From Paraliomyxa sp041600735 (GTDB taxonomy: Bacteria > Myxococcota_A > Polyangia > Nannocystales > Nannocystaceae): a DNA stretch of 64,000 nt. Shown here piece after piece: positions 39,183 to 51,918 of this stretch (the first letter of the stretch is position 1; every line of letters begins with the position of its first letter). Below the pieces are notes generated by a model. The model was not told where the DNA came from, did no database searches, and saw only the letters and a list, made by a program, of their open reading frames with translations. Location of the stretch: NCBI GenBank assembly GCA_041600735.1, contig JBFIJN010000001.1:1-64000 (forward strand), given 5' to 3'. Made by a program: the position numbers and the translations under genes.

Positions 39183-39197
39183 TAGTGGAATCCACTA
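39183..39197. promoter_or_regulatory. Inverted repeat upstream of the lipase gene
   Basis: TAGTGGA-A-TCCACTA is a perfect 7-bp dyad 51 nt before the lipase ATG, suitable for a dimeric regulator. The remaining part of the 214-nt gap (39035-39248) shows nothing else except the ribosome-binding site GAGGAGG at 39234-39240. Confidence 0.4.
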
Positions 39198-39248
39198 GCG
39201 GCGATCCTGAATCGTAGGGACGTCGACTGGTAAGAGGAGGACATCGAG

Positions 39249-40187
39249 ATGATCGGTAGAATGGCGTGGGTAGCCACGTTCACTGCGACATTGTGCGCAG
39301 GAGCGATGGTCGATTCGAGTGATGTTCGGGCCGCTGGGTATACGGAGACTCAGTATCCCATCGTGCTGGCGCACGGGATGTCGGGCTTCGACTCGCTGTT
39401 TGGCGTCGTCGACTACTGGCACGGGATCGTGTGGGCGCTGGAGAGCAGCGGGGCCGAGGTGTTCGTCACCGAGGTCAGCCAGTTCAACCAGACGGAGGTC
39501 CGCGGGGCGCAGCTGCTGGCGCAGATCGAGGAGATCGTCGCCATCACGGGAGAGCCCAAGGTCAACCTCATTGGGCATAGCCACGGCGGGCTCGACTGTC
39601 GCTATGTGGCGGCGCTGCGACCCGATCTCGTGGCTTCGGTGACCACGGTCGGAACGCCCCACCAGGGCGCCGAATTGGCCGACTTCGTGCGCGACGCGGT
39701 GCAAGAGGGCTCGCTGGGCGAGACCGTGCTGGCGGGGCTCGCGGGGGGGCTGGGCACGCTGCTGGCGCTGTTGTCCGGCACGAGCAACCCGCAAGATCCG
39801 GTCGGCGCGCTCGAGTCGCTGAGCAGCGCGGGTGCGGCCGAGTTCAACGCCACCTATCCGCAGGGGCTGCCGGGGGCGTGGTGTGGCCAGGGGCCAGCGG
39901 TGGTCGGAGGGGTGCGCTACTTCTCGTGGTCGGGGACGCGGCCGCTGACCAATGTCTTCGATGCCTCCGATGTCATGCTGGGCCTGACCTCGCTGGTCTA
40001 CGGCGAGGCCAACGACGGCCTGGTGGGGCGCTGCAGCTCACACCTGGGTACGGTGATCCGCGACGACTACAACCAGAACCACCTCGACGAGGTCAACTTG
40101 CTGTTCGGTTTGGTCCACTGGTGGTCCGTCGATCCCAAGACCCTCTACCGCCAACATGCCAATCGGCTGCGCAACCTGGGGCTCTAG
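39249..40187 (+). CDS. Secreted triacylglycerol lipase, family I
   Basis: This 312-residue protein has a signal peptide (cut near VRAAG, residue 30). The alpha/beta hydrolase core starts with YPIVLAHGMSGFDS (oxyanion loop). The nucleophile is in INLIGHSHGGLDC-type sequence (G-H-S-H-G-G), and ANDGLVGRCSSHLG carries the catalytic Asp. NHLDEVNLLFGLVHW carries the catalytic His. These segments match Pseudomonas/Burkholderia subfamily I.1/I.2 lipases, including the calcium-binding region around the His. These enzymes fold in the periplasm with a dedicated foldase and leave by type II secretion. The foldase gene follows 19 nt downstream. The RBS GAGGAGG lies 8 nt before ATG 39249. Confidence 0.92.
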   Translation: MIGRMAWVATFTATLCAGAMVDSSDVRAAGYTETQYPIVLAHGMSGFDSLFGVVDYWHGIVWALESSGAEVFVTEVSQFNQTEVRGAQLLAQIEEIVAITGEPKVNLIGHSHGGLDCRYVAALRPDLVASVTTVGTPHQGAELADFVRDAVQEGSLGETVLAGLAGGLGTLLALLSGTSNPQDPVGALESLSSAGAAEFNATYPQGLPGAWCGQGPAVVGGVRYFSWSGTRPLTNVFDASDVMLGLTSLVYGEANDGLVGRCSSHLGTVIRDDYNQNHLDEVNLLFGLVHWWSVDPKTLYRQHANRLRNLGL

Positions 40188-40206
40188 GCCACGAGGAGAC
40201 ACTGCA

Positions 40207-40965
40207 ATGCGAAACGACGAACGAAGCAAGTGGAGCTCGAGGCGGAGCTGGCGGGCGCTGGGCCTGGGCGTGGTGCTGGTGCTGGGAGGCTGCTACACCG
40301 GGGTGGAGGAGCCGCTGCCCACGCCGCGCTCGCTGCGGGGGGTCGACGTGGACGGCACGCTGACGGTGACCTCCTCGGGGGAGTTCGTGCTCGACGAGGG
40401 CGCGCGCGCCCTGTTCGATCACTTCCTCGCCGCCGAGGGCGAGCAAGACGAGGCGGCCCTGCATGCGGCCGTGCGCGCGGAGATCGAGCGGCGGCTGCCC
40501 GTGGCCGCCGCCGAGCAGGCGTGGGGGGCGTTCCTCGCCTACCTCGACTATCGCCACGAGGCCGCCGCGCTGCTGTCGGGCGAGGACTCGCTCGATGCGG
40601 AGGCGCGCCTGCGGGCGCTGGCCGAGATCCGCGCGCGGACCGTCGGCGACGCGCCGGGGGTGCCCGACGAGCGGCCGCGGCTGCGCGCGGCGATGGCCCT
40701 GCAGGCGGTGCTCGCCGACGCGAGCCTCGGGCCGCAGGCGCGGGCCGAGCGGATCGCGACGCTGCAGGCGGAGCTGGGGGACGTGCCCGATCCGATGGCG
40801 CCTTCGAGGGTGCTGGGGCGAGTCCACGCGGCGCTCGCTCCCTTGGCGCTGGACGACACGGCGGCGCGCCGGGCCGTGCTGACGGAGCTCGTCGGCGAGG
40901 CGGCCGCGGAGCGCTGGCTCGCGCTCGAGCGCCGTCGCGCCGAGGACCTCACGACCCGCGGCTGA
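40207..40965 (+). CDS. Lipase-specific foldase, lipoprotein form
   Basis: This 252-residue protein has the hallmark of lipase foldases near its N-terminus: SLRGVDVDGTL (usually SLRGTDVDG) and then RALFDHFLAAEGE, a variant of the foldase signature R-x-x-F-D-Y-x-L-S-A-x-G-E. An extended helical body follows, typical of the clamp that wraps lipase. Two things are odd. The N-terminus is a lipoprotein signal (LVLVLGGCYTG) rather than the usual inner-membrane anchor helix. It is also about 80-90 residues shorter than Pseudomonas or Burkholderia foldases (about 340 aa). It should act in the periplasm on the lipase encoded upstream. The ATG at 40207 is the first good start. Confidence 0.88.
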   Translation: MRNDERSKWSSRRSWRALGLGVVLVLGGCYTGVEEPLPTPRSLRGVDVDGTLTVTSSGEFVLDEGARALFDHFLAAEGEQDEAALHAAVRAEIERRLPVAAAEQAWGAFLAYLDYRHEAAALLSGEDSLDAEARLRALAEIRARTVGDAPGVPDERPRLRAAMALQAVLADASLGPQARAERIATLQAELGDVPDPMAPSRVLGRVHAALAPLALDDTAARRAVLTELVGEAAAERWLALERRRAEDLTTRG

Positions 40966-41037
40966 CGCGACGCGGGTGCGGATCGATCCGCGGCGTCGCG
41001 GGTCGATCCGCCGACCGACGGTGCGCGTCGGGCCGGC

Positions 41038-41712
41038 TCACGGCTCGACGCAGCCGAACACGGGGTTGGGATCGAGGATGTCCTCGACCTGCCACACCAC
41101 CACGGGCGCGTCGTCGATGCGGTCGCTCCCCGGCAGGTCGATGTCGACGGTGCCGCACATCAGGTTGTCGCTGTAGAGCCGCAGCTTGAACACGAGATCG
41201 ACGACGATCGGACCGAGGGGAGTGGTGTCGGCGAGCGTGAAGTCGTTGAGGATCACCCCGAACTCGTTCTGTTCGACGCCGTTGTAGCCGATGTCGTAGC
41301 TGGGGGTATCGGGGATCCATAGCGGGGGCACGCCCTCGGGATTGGCGACGGCATTGGCGAAGCTGCCCACGATCCCGTAGCCGGGGCGCTCGGCGTAGAA
41401 CGAGAGGTACATGCGACCTTGGGGGAGCTCGGCGACGACGATCATCGCATCGGAGAGTGTGCCGTCGCCGATGTCCGGCACCGGGTCGAAGCCGGCGTTG
41501 GGCGGCCAGTCGCCGTCGTCGCCCGCGCTGGCGTTGGAGGTCTGGCCCGGGCCATCCGCGCTGCCCTGCGTGGCGCCCTCGGTCTCTTGGCCGGATGTGG
41601 CCGAGGTCGCGCTGGCGCTGGCGTCGGAGTCGGTCTCGAAGTCGGAGAATTCGTGGTCGACGAGGCACCCGGTGAGGGGGAGGGCGAGCAAGGCACAGGC
41701 GGTTCGTTGCAT
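41038..41712 (-). CDS. Acidic lipoprotein coupled to an ECF sigma factor
   Basis: This 224-residue protein has a lipoprotein signal MQRTACALLALPLTGC, then a Ser/Thr/Ala/Asp-rich spacer (to about residue 60). The mature domain, about 160 residues, is beta-rich with AMIVVAELPQGRMYLSFYAE and PLGPIVVDLVFKLRLYSDNL, and Cys at the end (CGTVDID, FGCVEP) probably forming a disulphide. No family recognised. Its ATG overlaps the sigma-factor stop as TGATG, so it belongs to the sigma operon and may be part of the same envelope response. The foldase gene is convergent, 72 nt away. Confidence 0.8.
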   Translation of the reverse strand: MQRTACALLALPLTGCLVDHEFSDFETDSDASASATSATSGQETEGATQGSADGPGQTSNASAGDDGDWPPNAGFDPVPDIGDGTLSDAMIVVAELPQGRMYLSFYAERPGYGIVGSFANAVANPEGVPPLWIPDTPSYDIGYNGVEQNEFGVILNDFTLADTTPLGPIVVDLVFKLRLYSDNLMCGTVDIDLPGSDRIDDAPVVVWQVEDILDPNPVFGCVEP

Positions 41713-42953
41713 CACGCCCCCTGGTTGTCCGCGGCCGTGGAGTTCTGTGAAGCGCATGCTCGGCGAATGCGATCGCGGACCGGCGAGCCCGTCGGGCGGG
41801 CGAGGAACGTCGCGGCCTCGTCTCGTGCTTGGCTCGTGCGCCCCACCGCGCACAGCGACTCGATGCGCAGCGCGGCGCGGAGATCGGCCAGCGCGCTGTG
41901 GGGGTAGCGCTGGGCGTGGTCGTCGGTCAGCGCGAGCGCAGCCTCGGCGCGCCCGGCCTGCAGCGCCTGCGAAGCGCGGCGCAGCAGCTCGTTCTCCTCC
42001 GCGAGGGTGGTGGAGGGATCGGCACGGGGCGGGGAGGAGCGCGCCCGCGGGGCTCGAGTCGTGGCGCTGGCGATGATCGGGGCCGGGCGAGCCTCCGGCC
42101 GCTCGCTGGGATGGCCGACCGCGCTGGCGAGCGCGGCCTCGATCGCGGGCGCCGCGGTGATCTGCAGCTCGTCACCGGACGACTCGATGGACGCGGCGAT
42201 CGTGGGGGCGGCGGGCGAGCCGGAGGCCACGCTCGCACGCGCGGGTCCGTCGGGTGGTCGCCCCGCGAGCACCGCGAGCACCAGCACCCCGGCCACGCTC
42301 GCGCCCGCGCTCGCCCACGCCGGGGCCGAGAGCGTGGGGAGCCAGCGTGCCGCTCCGCCCGCGTCGCGCAGCGAGGGCAGTAGAACCGCCCAGGCGCGCG
42401 CGGTGGCTCGCGGTCGCTCGTCGCGGGCGCGGGCGAGCACGCGCGGGTCGGCCACCTCGGCGGCAAAGCCCTGTCGCAGCTTGCGGATGCGGCTGTAGGT
42501 GGTGTGGAGGTTCTTGCCGAGCGCGTCGGAGATCTCGGGGCCGGTCATGCCCTCGAGCTCCGAGAGCAGGAACAGCTCGCGGTCGCCGGGACGCAGGCCC
42601 TCGACGAAGCGCTCGAGCACGCGCAGAGCCTCGTGGGCCTGCGGCAGCGCGTCGCTGGGGCGATGGGCGGGCGGGGCTGCGGCGCGCCCACGGCGATCGC
42701 GACGCTCGGCCGCGCGTCGGTAGTTGCTGGCCACGCGTCGCGCGATCCCGTAGAGCCACGCCCGCTGCGAGCCGCCGTCGAACGCGGCCCGCCGCCGGTA
42801 GGCCACGACGAAGGTGTCCTGGAGCGCGTCGTCGACGAGCGAAGGGCTCACGCCGAAGCGGTGCAGCGCGTGCCAGATCATGCCGTGGTGGCGACGGTAG
42901 AGCGCGCGGAAGTCGCTCAGGGGGTCGTCGCCGATCGAGGAGCTCACGTGCAC
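41712..42953 (-). CDS. ECF sigma factor with membrane helix and C-terminal TPR-like tail
   Basis: This 413-residue protein has sigma-70 region 2 (FRALYRRHHGMIWHALHRFG, DDALQDTFVVAYRRR, RAWLYGIARRVASNYRR) and region 4 (RPGDRELFLLSELEGMTGPE, ISDALGKNLHTTYSRI). It is an ECF-type sigma factor. Unlike typical ECFs (about 190 aa) it continues with a hydrophobic helix (AWASAGASVAGVLVLAVLAG, about residues 230-250), then an Ala/Pro/Ser-rich linker. It ends in a helical segment with ENELLRRASQALQAGRAEAA and SALADLRAALRIESLC, like a TPR or YfiO-type end. The sigma could therefore be tethered to the membrane. No separate anti-sigma gene is visible. Start GTG 42953 or GTG 42947. Confidence 0.85.
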   Translation of the reverse strand: MHVSSSIGDDPLSDFRALYRRHHGMIWHALHRFGVSPSLVDDALQDTFVVAYRRRAAFDGGSQRAWLYGIARRVASNYRRAAERRDRRGRAAAPPAHRPSDALPQAHEALRVLERFVEGLRPGDRELFLLSELEGMTGPEISDALGKNLHTTYSRIRKLRQGFAAEVADPRVLARARDERPRATARAWAVLLPSLRDAGGAARWLPTLSAPAWASAGASVAGVLVLAVLAGRPPDGPARASVASGSPAAPTIAASIESSGDELQITAAPAIEAALASAVGHPSERPEARPAPIIASATTRAPRARSSPPRADPSTTLAEENELLRRASQALQAGRAEAALALTDDHAQRYPHSALADLRAALRIESLCAVGRTSQARDEAATFLARPTGSPVRDRIRRACASQNSTAADNQGA

Positions 42954-42983
42954 GATCGTCCCATTGTCCGCACCCGCGGCGAT

Positions 42984-43972
<989 letters not shown>

Positions 43973-43982
<10 letters not shown>

Positions 43983-44926
43983 ATGCAGAGGAAGCCCGAG
44001 AAGCAGGCCATGCCCGCGGGGCAGCTGCCGCCGAACGAGCAATCGAGGACGCACTCGTTGGCGCCATCGCCCGTGACGTCTTGGCAGGTCACCGGTGCGG
44101 TGCCCCCGGGCGAGGCGGGGCAGTTGCCCACCACCGCGCAATCTTGGGTGCAGACGCCGACGGTCGGGGCCATCACGTTGTCGTTCAAGCACACGCCGTC
44201 GAGGCCGCAGGTGGACGGGCCGCCGTTGAGGCAGTCCCCGTAGGGCACGCCGTTGGCCCCATCACCGGGCCACACGCAGGCGAGGTCGCCGAAGCAGGTC
44301 ATCCCGTTGGGGCAGCTCTGGCCGGCGGAGCAGTCGAGGAAGCAGAAGTTTGCGGCGCCTCCGGTGATCGCATCACACGCGACGGGAGCGTTGCCGCCGG
44401 CGGGAGCGCTGGGGCAATCGCAGGTGTCGGTGCACGGCGTGACCGAGCAGACCCCCGCGATGACGGGGTTGCCTGCGGTGATGCAGTTGTTGGCCCCGCC
44501 GCAGCCCGATGTGTCGACCGCGTTGCCAGGGCCGAGACAGTCGCCGTAGTTGCCGGGCACGTCGTTGCACGCGGGAGGGCCCGTGGTGGAATCGTCGACC
44601 GGCACGCACGCCCCCGCCACGCACATCTCGGCGGCGGCGCACGGAGGGTTGCACGCGTCGCCGTTCGTGGTGGTGCCGGGGGTGGGGCCGGTGGAGTCGC
44701 TCGCGGTCTCGTCGGCGGAGTCGCCCTCGGCGGTGCCGTTGGATCCGACCGAGTCCCCCGGGCCTTCGGTCTCCTCGAAGGTGGTCACGCCCGGGGGCTC
44801 GGAGGTGTTGGGCGTGCCGGTGAACGTCCCGGTGAACCCGTTGTCGTTGACGCCGGTGGTGCACCCGCCCGCAGCAATCCAGACCCACGCGGCCATGGAC
44901 GCCAACACCTCGCGCCGTGAATCCAT
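43973..44926 (-). CDS. Cys-rich lipoprotein at the head of the sigma operon
   Basis: This 317-residue protein starts MDSRREVLASMAAWVWIAAGGC, a lipoprotein signal (AAGGC). A Thr/Ser/Asp/Gly-rich spacer (about residues 23-95) follows. Cys-rich units then recur three to four times (NPPCAAAEMCVAGACVP, CNDVPGNYGDCLGPG, NFCFLDCSAGQSCPNGMTCF, ECVLDCSFGGSCPAGMACF), with a repeated D-C-S-x-G-x-S-C-P-x-G-M-x-C-F pattern. They resemble disulphide-rich EGF-like or Kunitz-unrelated extracellular modules found in these lipoproteins. Function unknown. It overlaps the next gene of the operon by 10 nt. The 130-nt gap to the divergent gene at 45057 must hold both promoters; none is clear. Confidence 0.8.
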
Positions 44927-45056
44927 GAGGGTCACGATAGCGACCTCACCCGCGGGCCGCCACCGATTCCGTCCCGGAGCGGCGCTCTGCGTCGTGTGCG
45001 CTACCGTGGATCGAGGGCGCTGGTCGGGCCTCGAGGCGCGACCTATCCTCCCGGCC

Positions 45057-46868
45057 GTGGATCGCCAGCCACCCCGCAGCACGTCCAACGCCATCGATCT
45101 CTACATCCGGACGTACTACTCGCTCCTGCGCAGCTCGGGCGAGGTACGCGTGCGATCGTTCGAAGAGGCCCACGCCTACAGCGACTCGAGCCTGCACACC
45201 GGGGCACGCGAGGAGATGCCCGACGTGGCCGCTTTCGGCTACAGCGCCGCTCGCTTGCCGGCCTGCATGCTGCACGCGCGACGGCTGGTGGCGGGGCAAT
45301 CGGTCGAGCAGTTCGAGCGGGCGGGGCTGCCGGTGCGCGGCTGGACGGCGGTGACCACTCGCGGGCGTCGCCGGCCGCACCGCTGGGACGAGGGCGAGGT
45401 GCTCGCGGTGTTCGTGACGAGCGCGTCGGACATCGACGATCTCGTGCCGATCGTGACCGCCTACCAGATCGAGTGGAACAAGATGCACGCCCGGCTCGCG
45501 CCGAGCGATCTCGGGCGGCGGCTGCTGCAGGGCGACGCGCTGCCGGATTCCGACGCCCTCGATCGCGAGCTCGAGCACACGCTGGGGCTCACGCTCCACG
45601 ACGTGGGGTCGCTGCGCAAGGCGCTCGGGTCCAGCGTGCGCGAGGGGCTGGAGGCGATCGCCCGCGGTCCCCGGGACCTGCGGCTGCGGCTGCTGGCCGG
45701 CACGTTGCTCGAGTATCGCCGCGCGACCCAGCGCTGGTGGGCGAGCATCGAGGCCTCGTACCGCGAGGGCGGAGAGGCCACCGCCTCGACGGGCGCTGCG
45801 ACGGGATCGGTGATCGTGTCGGCGCCAGCGATGACGGCACCGGTGACGCTGGCCCGGCCGGTGTACTTCGTGTCGTCCAATACCCACGCGTTCTGCAACC
45901 TGATGGGCGGCTACGCGCGCACGCACCTCGACAAGATCCTGGCGTTCACGCGCGAGCGCGACGTCGAGGGGCTGGCCGAGCGCGTCGAGCAGGCCGAGCG
46001 CGAGGGCGACGAGGCGGAGCTCAACAACCTCGGCTACTACCTGCTGCGCCAGTACATGAGCGCCGACCCGGAGCGCGCGCTCGAGCGCATGGCCGAGGTG
46101 CAGGCCTCGGACGCGGAGTGTGGGATCTCCACGCTGAGCTCGCCGGGTCACCTCGACGTGGCCGCGCAGCTGTTCGAGCTGGGCAAGCTCAAGCCCGATC
46201 GCCTCGATCCGCGAGTGCGCGTGGAGGGGCTCGAGCTGCTGGCGCAGAGCGACGCGGTCATCATCAACATCGACTATCCGCTGGGGATGGCGGCGTATCA
46301 CCACCTCACCCAGCTCGCGCAGGGCGTGGGCGAGATCCGCGGGATCTACGTGGTGGGCAAGGCCGCCACCCTCAACGGGCGCGTGGGTGACATCATGCTG
46401 TCGACCGCGGCCTACGACGAGCACTCGCAGAACACCTACCTGTTCCGCAACTGCTTCGTCGCCGCCGATCTGGCGCCGCTGGTGCGCTACGGCACCGTGC
46501 TCGACAACCAAAAGGCGCTGTCGGTGCGCGGCTCGTTCCTGCAGAACCGCGAGTACATGCACGTGTTCTATCGCGAGGGCTACACGGTCGTGGAGATGGA
46601 GGCCGGGCCGTATCTCTCGGCGATCTACGAGATGGTCTACCCCAAGCGACACCCCACCGACGAGGTCGTGCACCTGTCGAACCTGCTGCCGTTCGACTTC
46701 GGGCTGCTGCACTACGCCTCGGATACCCCGTACTCGCGGCGCCAGAGCTTGCTGTCGAAGAGCCTCAGCTACTTCGGCATGGACGCGACCTACGGGTGCG
46801 CGGTGGCGACGCTGCAGCGGATCCTCGGGCAAGAGGTCGCGCGGCTGCGCGGGACCACGGAGCGCTAG
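45057..46868 (+). CDS. Conserved hypothetical protein, nucleoside-phosphorylase-like C-terminus
   Basis: This roughly 603-residue protein starts at GTG 45057; another GTG at 45004 is possible. The N-terminal half is helical and unassigned. The C-terminal half has GIYVVGKAATLNGRVGDIML, YLFRNCFVAAD, and YREGYTVVEMEAGPYLSAIY. The G-K-A..V-G-D-I strand and V-V-E-M-E-A-G motif are like those of purine/uridine phosphorylase-fold proteins, whose VEMEA Glu contacts the ribose. It may therefore be a nucleoside-phosphorylase-like enzyme with a large extra domain (I recall a family named DUF6909 with this ending, not verified). There is no signal peptide. It ends overlapping the convergent helicase gene by 4 nt. 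Confidence 0.75.
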   Translation: MDRQPPRSTSNAIDLYIRTYYSLLRSSGEVRVRSFEEAHAYSDSSLHTGAREEMPDVAAFGYSAARLPACMLHARRLVAGQSVEQFERAGLPVRGWTAVTTRGRRRPHRWDEGEVLAVFVTSASDIDDLVPIVTAYQIEWNKMHARLAPSDLGRRLLQGDALPDSDALDRELEHTLGLTLHDVGSLRKALGSSVREGLEAIARGPRDLRLRLLAGTLLEYRRATQRWWASIEASYREGGEATASTGAATGSVIVSAPAMTAPVTLARPVYFVSSNTHAFCNLMGGYARTHLDKILAFTRERDVEGLAERVEQAEREGDEAELNNLGYYLLRQYMSADPERALERMAEVQASDAECGISTLSSPGHLDVAAQLFELGKLKPDRLDPRVRVEGLELLAQSDAVIINIDYPLGMAAYHHLTQLAQGVGEIRGIYVVGKAATLNGRVGDIMLSTAAYDEHSQNTYLFRNCFVAADLAPLVRYGTVLDNQKALSVRGSFLQNREYMHVFYREGYTVVEMEAGPYLSAIYEMVYPKRHPTDEVVHLSNLLPFDFGLLHYASDTPYSRRQSLLSKSLSYFGMDATYGCAVATLQRILGQEVARLRGTTER

Positions 46869-48912
46869 CCCGCCGCGCTCGGATCGTCCTGGGGCGTCTC
46901 CTCGATCTGCCAGCGCTCGAACACGGGCGGCATCTCGTCGACCTCGCGCAGGAATCGACTGGGGCGCAGCAGCTTCATCGGGCCGTCGCGCGCCTCCTCG
47001 AGGGTGGGGTAGAGCAGGTACAGCTCGTCGGCGGCGCGGGTTGCCGCCACGTAGAACAGGCGCCGCTCCTCTTCGATCTCGTCGTCGCTGCGCAGCGCCT
47101 GGGCCGAGGGGAAGCGGCCGTCGGCGAGCCACAGCACGAAGCAGATCGGCCACTCGAGGCCCTTGGCCTGGTGGATGGTGGAGAGCACGAGCACGTCCTC
47201 GGACTCGGCGCCCGCGACGACGTTCTCGGCGGCTACGCCTTGGATCAGCGCGACCTCGTCGAGGAAGGCCTGGGCGCTGGGGTAGCGATCGGCGTAGCCG
47301 GCCAGGTGCTCGAGGTCCTCGCGGCGCGTGGGGCCGTTGCTGAACGTGCGATCGGCGTACTCGGCGTAGTGGGCCTCGACGATGCGGCGCAGCGCATCAC
47401 CGGGGAGCGCGAGCGCGCCGGCCTCGAGCTGCGCCCACAGGCGCGCGAGCTTGGTGAGCGCATCGCGGCCGCGGCCGCGGCTCTGGGCGGCGGCCTGGTC
47501 GAGCACCTCGACCGGACCCGCGACCACGAGCGAGCCATTGCTGGGCTCGGTGCCCGGCAGCCCGGCGAGCCGCGCGGCGATGCGCTCGGCGGTCTGCGCC
47601 CCCACGCCCGGCCACTGTCGCAGCAGCCGCACCCACGAGAGCGAGTCGCGGGGGTTCTGCCGCGCGCGCAGGTACGCGACCACGTCCTTGACGTGGGCCT
47701 GCTCGAAGAACTTGACCCCGCTACGGATGCGGAACGGGATCTGTCGGCGCGAGAGCTCGACCTGGAGCTCGAGACTGTGGCCGTGGTTGCGGTAGAGCAC
47801 GGCCATCTTGCGCAGCGGCAGCGACTGCTCGTGGTGCAGCTCGAGCACGCGCTGGGCCACGAGCTCGGCCTGCTGGTACACGTCGCGCAGGGGGATCAGC
47901 GCGGGCACCATGCCGGGCTGCTTGACCGCGACGAGCTCCTTGGCGTGCTGCCGCCGATTGTGCGCGATGCAGCGGTTGGCCAGCGCCAGGATCTCGGGGG
48001 TGGAGCGATAGTTGATGGTGAGCTTCAAGATGCTGGCGTCGGGGTGCCGCTTGGTGAAGCCCACGATCTGCTCGAAGTCGGCCCCGCGAAACCCGTAGAT
48101 CGACTGGGCATCGTCGCCGACGGCGGTGAGGCTGCCGCTGCGCGCGGCCATGCCATCGCACAGCGCACCCTGCAGCGCGTTGATGTCTTGGTACTCGTCG
48201 ACGAGCACGTGGTCGAAGCCGAGCTGCAGCTCGTGGGCGATGGTCGCGTGCTCGGGTCGCGAGAGCAGCTCGTGCCAGCGCCCGAGCAGATCGTCGAAGT
48301 CGCACAGGTTCATGCTGCGCTTGCGCTCGTCGTAGCGCCGCAGCACGTCCTCGATGGTGGGCACCTGATCGAGCATGCGCGGCAGCTTGGCGGCGAGCAC
48401 GTCGGCCACGGGCTGACGGGTGCCGCGGGCGAGGCCGGCGATGCCCATCAGCTGCTTGGGCGGAGGGAAGCGCTTGGCGGTCAGCTTCTCGAGCCCGAGC
48501 TCGGCGATCACCGAGGCGAGCAGGGTGCGCGCGTCCTCGGGGTCGAGGATCCCGAAATCGGAGGCGAGTCCGAGCGCGTCGGCGTGCTGGCGCAGCAGGC
48601 GGTTGCCGATGTGGTGGAACGTGCCGGCGAAGCAGCGGCGCATGTCGAGCTGCAAGAGCGCCTCGACGCGGGCGACCATCTCGCGCGCGGCGCGGTTGGT
48701 GAACGTGCACAGCAGGATCCGCTCGGGCGGGCACCCGCCGGCCACGAGCCGCGCCACGCGGTAGGTGAGCGTGCGGGTCTTGCCGGTGCCGGCCCCCGCG
48801 ATCACCAACAGCACGCCCGACGGGGCCTCCACCACCGCGCGCTGCTGCGGGTTGAGATCGGTCTCGGGGCGAAACGGCAGCCGCGCGGGCGCCGAGGTCT
48901 TGAGGACGTACT

Positions 48913-48916
<4 letters not shown>
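46865..48916 (-). CDS. UvrD/PcrA-family superfamily 1A DNA helicase
   Basis: This 683-residue protein carries the superfamily 1A helicase motifs in order: Q-motif LNPQQRAVVEAP, Walker A AGAGTGKTRTL, TFTNRAAREMVARVE, and the Walker B VDEYQDINALQG. Then come GDDAQSIYGFRGAD, LTINYRSTPEIL, VLSTIHQAKGLEWPICFVL and RLFYVAATRAADELY. It unwinds DNA 3' to 5' and probably works in repair or at stalled replication. The length is slightly below PcrA/UvrD (about 720 aa); the C-terminal Tudor-like extension seems to be missing. The start GTG 48916 overlaps the S9-peptidase stop as GTGA. No repair operon around it. Confidence 0.92.
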
Positions 48917-51336
<2,420 letters not shown>

Positions 51337-51435
51337 GATCGCAGGCCAGACCCGGCGGTGTCCACGGCGACCCTGGCCGCGGCGCTTGCTTGGAGCCGCC
51401 AAATGGCCGAAAAACCCAGGTTCCACCGCAAAGCC

Positions 51436-51891
51436 ATGGCAACTCTCGTCGAGAAGATCACCGCCCCCGCTGTCCACGCGCAGGTCATCGAAGGCTGCTT
51501 GCAGCTCATCGAGTCCGAGGTCGCCTCCAAGTCGGGGCTGTCGGGCGTCGCCGTCAAGACCGGCTACAAGGTCGTCAAGACGCTCAAGCCCGGCATGATC
51601 CAAGAAGCGGTCACCAAGCTGCTGCCCGAGTTCGCCGCGGCGCTGCAGCCCATGTACGAGCAGAGCGGAGCGAGCGACGCCGGTGAGGGCTCGGGCAAGG
51701 TGTTCTCGGACTACCTCGTTGGTCACCAAGACCAAGCCGCCGACGCGCTGCTGAGCGTCACCGATCGCAAGGCCGGCAACGCGAAGAACAAGACGCTGCA
51801 GAAGACCTACGAGCGCCTGCGCGGCGGCGCCAAGTCGCACGTGAGCGCGGCGGTCCCCGGCCTGGCTCGCACGCTGGGGCCGTTCGCCTAG
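51436..51891 (+). CDS. DUF6918-like small helical protein
   Basis: This 151-residue protein starts MATLVEKITAPAVHAQVIEG and continues LIESEVASKSGLSGVAVKTG, YKVVKTLKPGMI. I recall a family of actinobacterial and myxobacterial proteins with the same start and the E-V-A-S-K-x-G-L-S-G segment (DUF6918, from memory). It is mostly helical with an Ala/Lys-rich end and has no signal or membrane part, so it is cytoplasmic. The function is unknown. ATG 51436 is used because family members begin here; ATG 51403 lies upstream in the same frame. It is 100 nt from the divergent S9 peptidase gene. Confidence 0.8.
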   Translation: MATLVEKITAPAVHAQVIEGCLQLIESEVASKSGLSGVAVKTGYKVVKTLKPGMIQEAVTKLLPEFAAALQPMYEQSGASDAGEGSGKVFSDYLVGHQDQAADALLSVTDRKAGNAKNKTLQKTYERLRGGAKSHVSAAVPGLARTLGPFA

Positions 51892-51900
51892 AGAGGGATG

Positions 51901-51909
51901 TGTTAGCTT
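51901..51909 (+). promoter_or_regulatory. Extended -10 element before the first STAND-like gene
   Basis: TGTTAGCTT (TG-N-TANNNT) ends 9 nt before ATG 51919, close to leaderless. Confidence 0.4.
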
Positions 51910-51918
51910 GGTTGGCGG

